From: Wyeomyia smithii
Lineage: Eukaryota > Arthropoda > Insecta > Diptera > Culicidae
Assembly: GCF_029784165.1 (NCBI RefSeq)
Contig: NC_073696.1
Span: forward strand, 175,450,912-175,514,911
Direction of reading: 5' to 3'
Length of the DNA stretch: 64,000 nucleotides
In this document: in pieces, positions 12,647 to 21,711 of the stretch
Position numbering within the stretch: position 1 is the stretch's first letter
How the letters are laid out: the number at the start of each line of letters is the position of its first letter
The notes under the pieces: model-generated
Seen by the model: the letters and a program-made list of their open reading frames with translations, nothing else
Databases searched by the model: none
Told to the model about the DNA's origin: nothing
Translations under genes and position numbers: made by a program

Positions 12647-13501
12647 GTCTAATAAAAATCCTGTTTCTTGTAGACTTCCTTCCGAAAGCAAAACCACCCG
12701 CACAGAAAGTGGTATTGCCTGCGGGGACACTGAACCGGAGAATGAACTATTGGTGTGCGCCAGAATGGCACGGGCCAGATTTTGGTTTTCCGGAAATTTA
12801 CAGCGTTGAAGGTCCCACCAGGAAAACGAACGGACACACCTCAAGATCGATTGTGTGATAAGCAACTTTCGGTTGTTGGAGGGAATATAAACAATGTTAT
12901 AAACATTATCTTTAGTGTTTTGAGTTTTATTTGTATTAAAAAACCAAAATTTTCAATTTTTGTTGCAGGAATTCTCAATGCTTATAGTGAATAATTTGAG
13001 CTTAATTTTGGGTAGTTTTATCGATCGTTGAGTAATTTTTACCCAATTTGTAGTTCATACTTGATTACTTACTTTTGGGTACTCAATACTATAGGATTGA
13101 GTAAAAAGAACTTTATTTTAGGTTGAAATTACTTATTTTTGTAGAAATATGTCATTAGAAGCTACTTAGTTTAGGGTGAAGTTAACTCACTGATATGTTA
13201 AAACTACCCACTTTGCATTACCAATGATCTGTAAAACAAACTAGTTGTGGGTTAAATTGACGAACTTAATCGTTGAAACTACCTATTTTTGTTGATAATC
13301 AAGAACTTAAACATCCCAAAATGCGTTTAAACAAGTCATTTTTGTATCTGTTTTATCTTATATGTTACCAATTTTTAGGTATATTTCGTTATCCAATTAT
13401 AGGTATGATCATACAACTCAGAAGTAGGTACAGCCTCTCTACTCAAATTTTGAGTTTGTGCGCTTTAAGAGGATTTTAAGTGATATCTATTTACGTATAG
13501 G

Positions 13502-14296
13502 CAGTGGTGGGCACCATTCCGCTAATTCGCTAATTAGCGACGCTAAAATTCAGTTAGCGATTTAGCAATTTCGCTAATTTTTGAGCTGGTTAGCGAAACT
13601 GTTAGCGTCGCTAAATTTTGGCCTTCGAAACGCTAATCGCTAATTCGCTAAATTTTGTAGAGAAGCGACAATAGAAATATTTAAAAAAACTGTGAATTGC
13701 TGATGGCGTACGTAAATTGCTTCGAAAGATGAACATACTTTAATGCGAAAGTTACTTTTGTCAGTTTTTTACCCTAGAATGGAGTTCCAGTTATCGTACA
13801 AGCCACAGGAGCATTTTAAAGAACAAGCACAAGGTCTAGATTGAATTTTCGGCACACCAAGAACTTTGGTGAATTGCAATGCGCTTGAAATTATGACAAC
13901 TTTGGTTCTACTTCTTCGATTCAGATAATAATTGAATTTTTGTGAAAACATTCCTAAGAGTATCTATTTTCAATGCAAGCTAACTAACTTTTGTTATTCT
14001 TGTTTTAACAAAATCAAATATTAATATCGTTTCGTGAACCTCTTAATGTAAATAGCTTTAAAAAGTAATTGTTTTCGTTTGTTTAACCAAAAAAGATCAA
14101 AGTGGTCCAAATCTTACAAAACACGAGCAATAAATATAGCGATATGACTATTTACATATTAAAAAGTTAGCGATTAGCGAAAGTTCCGCTAATGTGGGTT
14201 TAGCGTTTAGCGTTTAGCGATTATCGAGCTAAATTTTCCGGTTAGCGACTTAGCGATTAGCGTCGCTAAATTTTCGATTAGCGGTGCCCATCACTG
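13502..14296. mobile_element. hAT-type MITE, copy 1 (795 bp)
   Basis: The ends CAGTGGTGGGCACC and GGTGCCCATCACTG are hAT-like, and a perfect 8-bp target duplication, CGTATAGG, lies at 13494-13501 and 14297-14304. Both ends carry dense arrays of CGCTAA/TTAGCG, probably transposase-binding subterminal repeats. No transposase is encoded. A closely similar copy is at 42881-43680. Confidence 0.9.
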
Positions 14297-15022
14297 CGTA
14301 TAGGTTTTTCATGGTAAGCGTGTATATCATTTTAGAACTGAATATCACCCTTTGCTTGCGCAGTTCAAACAAATAAGGGCAACACTAAACAGTTAAAATG
14401 GTTGTTATTAACTATGGCAAAGATTATGGATGAGCACATCGAAAGTGAAACGGTGTGAACCTGAATCGTAAAACAGTTTATGTTTGTATATGATTTCCCT
14501 AACCCATTCCCGACGGAGAGTATTCAGATTTTACCTCGCAAAATGACTCTTATTACTCAGCAACTACGCGTACAATTAACACAAACTGGGTTGCGTGTTG
14601 TAAGTTGATCTGTTCTCAAACCGTATTTAGTAGTTTAATCGTTCAAAATATCAAGTTTAATTGTTAAGTTGTAATCCAAGTTCAGATGTTAGGTGATGCC
14701 ATACGGATGCCATACCAGCCGGGAATGAGTTGATGGGGCTGACATGAATGATTTTCTTTCACATATGCGCTTGAATTCATATTGTAAATTATCGACAACT
14801 ATCACTGAAAATATAAATGCAAAATTTTTCATTGATGATATTTTTTACAAGTGTGCATAGCGAATCATATTATTCAATGTGAATTATTAGTGCATCGAGT
14901 ATTTCATATGACTTTTTTAATTTCACCCGTCTGATACTTCTGAATAATAAATTCTCTAATAAGGACTCGACGATTCCGTTTAGTGTAACGACGTTTGACG
15001 TTACGTTCCCAAGCAGATCAAC

Positions 15023-15312
15023 CAGTGATACCAAATGTGCAGATTTGTCTGCGAAACGCAGATTTTTGGAGTCCGTTAGCAGATATTCATTGATTTGCAG
15101 ATATTTGCAGTTTTTTCACGTTTCTGCAGATTTTTGTCAGAATCTCCTTATATTTGGCAGATTTTCTTGAAATGTGTGCAGATTTTTACAGACTTTTGCC
15201 TGCGCGAGCGAAATTTTTTCGGATCACGGATAGATTTTTTTCAGATTTCGAGCACATTTTTCCGGTTTTTCGAGCAGTTGCAGACATTTTTCAAAAACAT
15301 CTGGCATCTCTG
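15023..15312. mobile_element. hAT-type MITE with GCAGATTTT repeats (290 bp)
   Basis: The termini CAGTGATACCAAATGT and ACATCTGGCATCTCTG are imperfect complements, flanked by a perfect 8-bp duplication, AGATCAAC (15015-15022 and 15313-15320). The interior is packed with GCAGATTTTT-like repeats. A truncated relative lies at 29122-29201. Confidence 0.85.
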
Positions 15313-15685
15313 AGATCAACTGTATACATAACCTGTAAAAATTCAGCGACGCCAGCGACATTACTTATCTAGGGACTATATAATCTTATTCAAAAAACGA
15401 ATTCGGTGATTAAATGTAAGTGTATAAGAAAAATAGCCGCGCTGGGCAAGGTATCAAAACTCACTTGAATATTAGCGCTACGTTAAGGGTGTCCTAATAC
15501 CACAGAGAACAGACATTCATGCTCATTTAAAGAAATTTGAAAATCGTGTGTAAAAATTTGAATCAAAATACGTTAATACACTAACGACATCTGTCTTGTG
15601 GTGCCCCAGTTGCACTGCATAAATATTGCTGTATCGATATTTTATCGGTAAATTACCAGTCCACTTAAGCACTGAGGAAGACTGT

Positions 15686-16354
15686 GGTGCTTATTACGGG
15701 AGTCACTTCACGGTGAAATCAGAGTGAAGTGAATGAAGTCCTATTACGGGACTCACGTAAGTGAGAAAAACTTCGCAAGGTGACATCTGCCGTGAAATCT
15801 GGGTTATTATGAGTGCCATATGAGTGAAGTGGAAACGGAAAAAGCGACGTTTTGCGTGGAATTATTTCACGACCGTTTTGAACGGTGAAATGATTTCACG
15901 AAGATAGGGAAGTTTTAAAAATCGATTGATTTGTAATCTTGTGATAATATATATGGGATTTCCTTTCCAGTAACAAGGCTAATCTTTTTTTTTCCTTGAA
16001 AAAAAATCGACTTTCTGGGACTTACAAATTTTTGAGCTGCGACCGGTGGAACGTAAGGGAAAAATTTACCTTCGAAATTCGTTTAGTGGTAGGGCTCAAA
16101 AGTTTCCTCTTGTCGAAAAATGTTCTCATACAAAATTTCAGCTCAATCGACTTTCCGGGACTTAAAATTTTTGAGCTGGAAAACTCGCTCATTTCACTTG
16201 TCCTATTCTCAATTTCACTTCACTGTCAATCTCACTCCACGGAGGTGATTTTTGTCACCTCACTTGAGGTGGAATCGGGAATAGGTCTCAAAAAGTGAAA
16301 TGAGCGTGAAAGTGAAATATATTTCACCGTGAAGTGACTCCCGTAATAAGCACC
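15686..16354. mobile_element. MITE inside the left Penelope pseudo-LTR (669 bp)
   Basis: The left TIR starts GGTGCTTATTACGGGAGTC and the right TIR is its complement, extending over more than 30 bp. It is flanked by TGT (15683-15685 and 16355-16357), consistent with a 3-bp duplication. The uninterrupted pseudo-LTR at 18209 confirms the empty site. The interior has more GTGAAGTGA/TCACTTCAC motifs but no gene. Confidence 0.85.
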
Positions 16355-16510
16355 TGTAGGTCACAGTCGAAATATATATTTGCGCGGACTGAATTTTTAT
16401 ATTTATTTCCAAAAAATTTTCTAGTAGAGTATAACGGAAACCGATAACTATTTCTTTGATTTCTCAATCACTCTGCTAAGACGCTCGGTATAGATTTTCT
16501 AAATTTGACA

Positions 16511-18147
16511 ATGGCATCCAAGCCAAATGTGCCAAATAGGTTTTTAAAGTTAAAAAAGAGCATTGCGGGTATCCACAAATCTATTTCCTTTCTTAAAAAT
16601 TGTTTGAAATATCATGTCACTCCCACGAGTCATAGAGTAAAAGTTAAAAGTCATATAGCCCCCTCCATTATGAAACATATGGAACGGGAGTGTTTGAAAG
16701 TTGTGAACTATCCACAGAACAAACTGGTGAAGTACGCCTTTTTTTTTCAAAAATTACTAAGACACTGACACGTCATGAAAATTCGTCTGATATAAAGACA
16801 GTTGAGGAATTACGTAAAAAACCTGTTTTCTATTTAAAAGCAGATAAGGGGAACAAAACCGTCATCATGGACAAGTCTGACTATGATGAACAAATAACCC
16901 AAAAAATTGATAAAGGTCCATATTGGCAACTGCGGCTTAATCCTCTTGCTGATATGGTAAAACGAGTCGAAAATACAATGAAAGAATGCAAACCCGTTTT
17001 GGGTAATGCGTTACAAAATCTGCGTGTTTCAAATCCAGTTCTTCCAAGAATAAAGGGTCTCCCCAAAATTCACAAACCTGGAAATGAAATGAGGTAAATT
17101 ATCTCAGCGGTAGGGGCTCCCACAGAAAAATTGGCTAAATGGCTGGTAAAAGAATTTCAAGCCATGCCCAAGAAATTTCCAAGTCGATCAGTAAAGAGCA
17201 CCGGAGATTTCGTTGAAAATTTAAGATCCTCAGGTAACATCCAATCTGATGAGATAATGGTTTCATTTGACGTTACGGCCTTATTTCCAAGCGTTCCAGT
17301 GAATGAAACCTTTAACCTTTTAGAGGCTTCTTTCCCAATATTCTGATAATACTTGGAAAAAGAAAGTTGACCCCTTCCAGCATAAAATGGCATCCTTCCA
17401 TCATATGATCCACCGTATGGAAACTTTACCTCTAAGTGAAATAACCAAGCAAAAGGAACTGGAATATATTTTCGAAATTGCTAAACTTAATGGCTACAAT
17501 GAAAGTATCATTCAAGCCATTGTTGATAAAAAGAAGCGTGCTCAAATTCGGAAATCTTTTACAACACTCACCCCAATAACAGAAGATCTGAAAAGGGTAG
17601 CCGTTGAATATGACGTTAACTTGACACGCCCACTTCGTTCAAAATTTAGGAAATTTAAGATGGATATTGTCTACACTAGTAGAAATACCCAACTCAAAAC
17701 AAAATTGGGGTCTACCAAAGACCCTATTGATACCCTGAACAAAGCTGGAATTTATAAAATTGCATGCAGTCACTGTGACATGGTTTACATTGGACAAACT
17801 AAACGTAACCTAGGGATACGTTTCAATGAACATTTCGCAGAAGTGACAAAAGCAAGTAAAGTTTCAAAAAATGCCCCACCACACCTTTTCAAATCAAAAG
17901 TGGCTGAACATAATTTTAACGAGGAACATCCACTAACTTCGGATAACATTCACCTTCTCCGCCCGTTAATAATTTATGGAAATTAGACGTAGCTGAAAGT
18001 TTAGAAATTTATAAACAACACTCGTGCACGCTTCTCAACAAAGACGCAGGTAATCACCCCTCATGGCTATTCAATCTGCTTCCCAAAAACCTCAGACATG
18101 GTACGGTAAACAATCGACCGCATAATTCCCTACCTAACTCCAATTAA
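16511..18147 (+). pseudogene. Penelope RT-GIY-YIG endonuclease, broken
   Basis: The parts are read from three frames. 16511 to about 16735 gives the N-terminal region. A frameshift in the T-run near 16740 leads to LKADKGNKTVIMDKSDY and PRIKGLPKIHKPGNEMR, both typical of Penelope RT. An in-frame TAA at 17094-17096 follows, then SFDVTALFPSVPVNE (the RT motif with the first catalytic Asp). At about 17342 the text jumps to DNTWKKKVDPFQHKMASF, so the YADD-containing part of RT is deleted. The C-terminal part has GIYKIACSHC and VYIGQTKRNLGIR, the GIY-YIG nuclease core. A last frameshift near 17970 restores LDVAESLEIYKQHSCTLLN up to the stop at 18145-18147. The protein cannot be active. The family primes reverse transcription at nuclease-nicked DNA. 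Confidence 0.9.
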
Positions 18148-18208
18148 GAGTGCTAAATTTTCATTTTTACCTACTAAAAATAAAAAACAGAATTTACGCT
18201 TTGCTCTT

Positions 18209-18391
18209 TACCAGTCCACATAAGCACTGAGGAAGACTGTACGTCACAGTCGAAATATATATTTGCGCGGACTGAATTTTTATATTTATTTCCAAAAAAA
18301 TTTCTAGTAGAGTATAACGGAAACCGATAACTATTTCTTTGATTTCTCAATCACTCTGCTAAGACGCTCGGTATAGATTTTCTAAATTTGA
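18209..18391 (+). repeat. Penelope right pseudo-LTR (intact copy)
   Basis: About 183 bp, from TACCAGTCCACATAAGCAC to GATTTTCTAAATTTGA. It matches the left copy (15654-15685 plus 16355-16508) with very few changes and carries the hammerhead-like fold annotated separately. Confidence 0.85.
18212..18274 (+). ncRNA. Hammerhead ribozyme-like fold in Penelope pseudo-LTR
   Basis: The order of parts fits a type I hammerhead. Helix I 5' side is CAGTCC plus GCA (18212-18226), followed by core CTGAGGA (18227-18233). Helix II is GACTGT/ACAGTC closed by ACGTC (18235-18251), followed by core GAAA (18252-18255). A tiny AT helix III ends at T62, and the predicted cleavage is after U at 18263. Helix I 3' side is TGC and GGACTG. 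One unpaired A (18234) between core and helix II departs from consensus. Penelope-like elements are known to carry hammerhead motifs in these repeats. The left copy has the same parts but a MITE splits the helix II loop. Activity is inferred from structure only. Confidence 0.65.
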
Positions 18392-18685
18392 TCGATATCA
18401 GTGCTTAGTTTGTAAGTGACAAGAGCGCCACATAGCGGGAGCATTACGTCTGTTCTCTGTGCTAATATAGAAAAATCCCACCTGTATATACCTTATTGTA
18501 CGGGTCTATCACACAGTGTAAAACCAAACCCTTCAACCTTTAAAAAGTATCTCTGCTACTTTATAGTATTGTTCCTCTTCAGCAAATTAAAGCATGCGAT
18601 GCCATCTGTTAGCTATTTGTTTGCATCTGAGATATCATTTGCTCTTTAAATTGTTTCAAAGTATTTCTCACAGATGGCAAGCAGA

Positions 18686-18693
18686 TATCGATA
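18686..18693. promoter_or_regulatory. DRE-like site TATCGATA upstream of MIC26/27
   Basis: Perfect TATCGATA 168 bp upstream of the MIC26/27 start codon. DREF sites of this form mark promoters of housekeeping genes in flies. Regulation here is inferred from position. Confidence 0.5.
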
Positions 18694-18860
18694 GCAGCTG
18701 ATCGGTCTGTCATCGTGCAGTGTGCAGTCATAACAAAATCCATTCTGTGAGTTGATTTTCGGCTCGAATAATTCAAAATTACATAATTTTCGCTCAAAGT
18801 AAGTAATTTCTCGTTTTAGTTAGCTGTTAGATTATAATTATATTTCCTGTTATATTAGTG

Positions 18861-19615
18861 ATGATCAGGAGCACTTGCTTTAATACGGCTCCAGTTATGC
18901 TTGGAGCCTTAGTTGTTAAAAGCGAGGCTAAAGAAACTGCAGGATCAAATACGGATGCTAAATCGAAGCAAACATGCAAGCCTTCCGAGCTACCACTGTA
19001 CCGACCAGTAAATCAAAAAATTGCTTGTGAGTGCGAGGGCCATAAAAAGGAAACTGTTTCTAAGCCTGTACAAGCAATTGAAGACGGAATTCGTGCTGTT
19101 CGAATCCAAGTATTTGAAGTTTCTAAGGTTGTAACAAATCAAAAGAAACAGGTTGCGGAGTGGTACGAACAGGGGAAGAAACAGACGAAATGTAAGTTAT
19201 TTGATTGTTGCTAATGTTGGTCATACATGTTTTGATAATTATTTCAGTTATTCGTGATTATCTCAATCAGGAAGATAACACTCTGCCTCGAGTCGGTGCT
19301 ATCGCTATCGGTGGCCTATCCGGTCTTATATTTGGACTTCGTGGAGGATTTTTCCGAAGGCTCCTGTATACATCAATTGGCGGTGCTGGTGTAGCGTCCA
19401 TATGCTATCCACAGGAAGCGGAAATGTATGCACAACATGGCTTAGTGGAAGCCAAGAAGTATGCTACTATTGGTTACAATTTTGTGTACGGCGTAAAACC
19501 GGGAGATCAACAACTAGAACTACCAACTATTCCAACGAGTCTTGGTGAGCTAAAAGACAGCATGTCCGAGTTGGCAAAGTCTGCTTATGGTGCTGTCTTT
19601 CCTGAGAAGAAATAA
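18861..19615 (+). CDS. MICOS complex subunit MIC26/MIC27 (apolipoprotein O family)
   Basis: Two coding exons, 18861-19191 and 19248-19615, flank a 56-bp GT-AG intron (donor GTAAGT) and give 232 residues. The C-terminal half has the family signature: VGAIAIGGLSGLIFGLRGG then FFRRLLYTSIGGAGVASICY followed by P, i.e. two short hydrophobic, glycine-rich membrane segments (about residues 126-143 and 147-164). The N-terminus (MIRSTCFNTAPVMLGAL) could be a mitochondrial import signal. Residues 65-110 look like a charged helix. The protein is expected in the inner mitochondrial membrane, shaping crista junctions with MIC10/MIC60. The ATG at 18861 is the first in frame. A 60-bp 5'UTR intron (18799-18858, GTAAGT...TTAG) is possible. 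No damage is seen, and this is the clearest host gene in the window. Confidence 0.9.
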
Positions 19616-19656
19616 ACGGATGTGATTAATTGTTGCTAAATTGTGCTCAGCCCAGA

Positions 19657-19662
19657 AATAAA
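19657..19662 (+). terminator. Poly(A) signal AATAAA of the MIC26/27 gene
   Basis: AATAAA 42 bp after the stop codon of the MIC26/27 gene, the expected place for cleavage and polyadenylation. Confidence 0.75.
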
Positions 19663-19712
19663 ATGCGTAGCTGTGAATTCTTGGAAATGTTTATGTAAAC
19701 TTAATATTACAG

Positions 19713-20328
19713 ACAAACAGACGTGCCTCGCGAACTAAAATCCTGAAAAATATTTGTCCCTATAAGGCAATCCACGGGTGACGTTTCTTTTCTTGTACGT
19801 TATTGTTGCTATTTTTCTAGCTGCAAAACCAAAACACGACCAAAACCAAAATCTTTTAATGTCGGCAATAACATCAAAAGTGATTTTTTATTGTTGTAGG
19901 ATTGGCACTCGCGATACTAGAGCTACCGAACGGTTAACATTTGTTTTTCACGCTTCTGGATCCGGATTGCTTCCAAGTTGAGACCGATCGAACATACATA
20001 AAGCTGTCATAAGTTGAAAACAGACTGAAATCAGCTGATCGCAACTGTCTCGTTGATTACCTTATTCAAAACGTTACACTCATGCGCCACCATGTGAGCT
20101 TATTGCCTACTAACTTGTTTTCGTAAAACGGTTTTTGTCTTTGCTAATGGGTGTGCACGCTTGCTTAAATCAACACAAGCGGCATTGCTGATGGTTTCTG
20201 TCTTTGATAATGAAAAGGCACGCTTGCTTATAGCGACCTAGTGGCATTATTGCCCATTAAGCGAAATTTTAAAATTAGCGTTATTTTTCTGGTCGATGAA
20301 ATCGTCATCGAGGGGCACGTCTGTTTGC
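19713..20328. mobile_element. MITE-like element with CAAACAGACGTGCC ends
   Basis: ACAAACAGACGTGCCTCG near the left is the complement of GAGGGGCACGTCTGTTTG at the right, with slight differences. The interior includes a 64-bp direct duplication (20130-20256), both copies containing TGTCTTTG...CACGCTTGCTTA. Target duplications are not clear. Confidence 0.6.
20130..20256. repeat. Two-unit 64-bp tandem repeat
   Basis: The units begin GTTTTTGTCTTTGCTAATG (20130) and GTTTCTGTCTTTGATAATG (20194). Each continues to a GGCATT motif. They have diverged moderately and lie inside the MITE-like element. Confidence 0.65.
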
Positions 20329-20405
20329 CCGTTGTATAGTTGTATAGTTCTGTTTTCGAAGTAAGGTTTCCTGTTGTCGCGTTCCTTTAAGCAACTGGCG
20401 TCAAG

Positions 20406-20572
20406 CTAGGTACCAAAAACCGGTTCGCAGTTATACGAGGCGGAAATAAAACTGAAAGAACGCAAAACTACCGCAGCGACATCTGTTCAAGACTAGATGA
20501 ACCACAACCGGTTCAGGTACCAAAAACCGTTTTAGGTAGCAAGAACCGTTCTAGGTACCAAAAAACGTATAA
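20406..20572. repeat. Short repeats AGGTACCAAAAACCG (4 copies)
   Basis: AGGTACCAAAAACCGGTT, AGGTACCAAAAACCGTTTT, AGGTAGCAAGAACCGTTCT and AGGTACCAAAAAACG occur at about 20408, 20515, 20534 and 20553. The last three are in tandem with a ~19-bp period. Confidence 0.65.
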
Positions 20573-20716
20573 GCACAGATAACAGACATCCAAGCTAATT
20601 TCGCTACATGTGTAAAAAGATGCAACGGTGTTTTAGCATGTCGCAATATGCAGTATGGTGGCGCTAAGAACACTTAGTAGTCAATGATTTGATAGAATCG
20701 ATAGTTTTTCAGCTCT

Positions 20717-20724
20717 TATCGATA
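20717..20724. promoter_or_regulatory. DRE-like site TATCGATA
   Basis: Perfect TATCGATA, with a second near-match (AATCGATAG) about 20 bp upstream. It lies 110-260 bp before two small ATG-initiated frames and suggests a promoter here. Confidence 0.4.
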
Positions 20725-20833
20725 TTATTGGAATTTTGAGCAAACGGTGATTTGTCATTATCGACATTTTTATTCAATACCAGTTTATATTTGCGATAAA
20801 TTTGTTTGTTTTAGTGTTGATTTGAAAAAAAAC

Positions 20834-20983
20834 ATGAACCTTACAAAATCAGTGTTATATCGTTGCAAAAACAGGGACTGCATAAACTGTGAAAATTTTA
20901 ATACGTCTGGCAGCTTTGACTGTAATCCAGCGCTGCCATCACTAAAGTGGTTAAAGTCGCAAGTTGCAGAAAAATGTCGTTAG
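20834..20983 (+). CDS. Small ORF (49 aa), possible uORF or microprotein
   Basis: The frame starts at AACATGAACC and is rich in cysteine (CKNRDCINCENF). It overlaps the next ATG frame (20974) by 10 bp in another phase. It follows the DRE-like site, so it could be an upstream ORF of a small gene. I recognise no domain. It may be chance. Confidence 0.2.
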   Translation: MNLTKSVLYRCKNRDCINCENFNTSGSFDCNPALPSLKWLKSQVAEKCR

Positions 20984-21147
20984 CATTCCAAACAAGTATG
21001 AATTTGAAATCTTACACGCGATTTCTGGAGTTGTTTGTTCTAGGTTGGATGTCTGTTATCTGTGGTATAAGTAATAAAATAACATCTTTCAAGAAGAGAA
21101 TAAGTATTTTAACTATATTAAAACATTCCGAAAGCTTCGATAGTTGA
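20974..21147 (+). CDS. Small ORF (57 aa) with one hydrophobic segment
   Basis: It starts at AAAAATGTCG, a good insect start context, and has a hydrophobic stretch FLELFVLGWMSVICGI at about residues 17-32 followed by basic residues. A donor-like GTATAAGT inside suggests it could be a first exon whose continuation was lost or displaced by the repeats starting near 21225. Family unknown. Confidence 0.22.
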   Translation: MSLAFQTSMNLKSYTRFLELFVLGWMSVICGISNKITSFKKRISILTILKHSESFDS

Positions 21148-21224
21148 AAAACCAAGTTGTTTGGTGGCGGATGAAAAACATGAAAAACGCATAAACCACT
21201 AATTTGTTGCTTATAATTAACCGC

Positions 21225-21665
21225 ATCACCTTGTGCATTCCCGATCCGGTGTTAGTTAAGAAAAGTGAAAATTCCATTGATGACACTATGCGCAATACGT
21301 TCCATATGTCTTGCCCCATCACCATGTGCAATCTTAAGTTTGGCCTTGGGGTTGCCCCACAACCCGAGTTGTGGAACTTTTAAGCTGAACATATCTAACC
21401 AGTACACAGACTTGGCAGAGTTACTGGAAGTTACTGGAGTGGAAAATACCATTGATGGCACTGTGTCCAAATTGTTACATATACCTAACCATGTGCAATC
21501 TCGTCCTTAACGAATGGGGATGAGCTGAGTTATGGAACTTTTCAGCTACATATATCTTACCGGTACACATACTCGGCAGTTATTTAAAAAAAAAGTTATA
21601 TGAAAAGTGAAAAATACCATTGATGACTATATCCAATTTGTTACATATACCCAATAGGGTGGGGA
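21225..21665. repeat. ~170-bp satellite-like tandem repeat (left block)
   Basis: Three units are recognised by CCATTGATG (at about 21274, 21449 and 21617, spacing 175 and 168) plus CACCATGTGCAATCT and GGAACTTTTCAGCTACATAT. The array continues on the other side of later insertions at 22522-22532 and 28259-28490. Confidence 0.75.
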
Positions 21666-21711
21666 ATCGTTATATGGAAAAAACGAAACTTGATAGCAGA
21701 AAGCCAGAACC

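Larger units (their letters stand above)
10071..15388. mobile_element. 5.3-kb TIR composite inserted in repeat X
   Basis: The left end (10071) begins TAAGATTATTTAGTCCCTAG and the right end (to 15388) is its near-exact complement over about 35 bp. The element interrupts repeat X. The uninterrupted copy at about 55100 gives the empty site, and similar flanks TTAAAAAAA and TTCAAAAAA may be an imperfect 9-bp target duplication. It contains at least four further elements (10226-11452, 12538-12646, 13502-14296, 15023-15312). The remaining ~2.9 kb shows no transposase. Blocks near 11490-13480 carry many GAGTAA, TTACCC and CTACCTA motifs, which may be subterminal repeats. Whether the TIR pair moved as one unit or is two solo copies is inferred, not proven. 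Confidence 0.6.
15654..18391 (+). mobile_element. Penelope-like element (defective), direct pseudo-LTRs
   Basis: Two direct repeats of about 185 bp bound a broken RT/GIY-YIG reading frame. The left repeat runs 15654-16508, interrupted by a MITE, and the right repeat runs 18209-18391. ATCGATAT occurs at 15633-15640 and 18391-18398 and may be the target duplication, leaving about 13 bp of extra left tail. Direct LTR-like repeats with a GIY-YIG endonuclease are diagnostic of the Penelope class. Confidence 0.9.
15500..18462. mobile_element. TIR element that hosts the Penelope insertion
   Basis: CACAGAGAACAGACATTCAT at the left (from 15501) is matched by an imperfect complement at the right (GAGCATTACGTCTGTTCTCT, to about 18459). 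TAATA lies just outside both ends (15495-15499 and 18463-18467), a possible target duplication. Without the Penelope-like element the host element is only about 200 bp. Confidence 0.6.

Noticed and set aside
12620..12994. Overlapping ORFs on both strands near 12.7 kb
   Set aside because: Several frames are open at once with no splice context or domain; probably GC-richer transposon interior.
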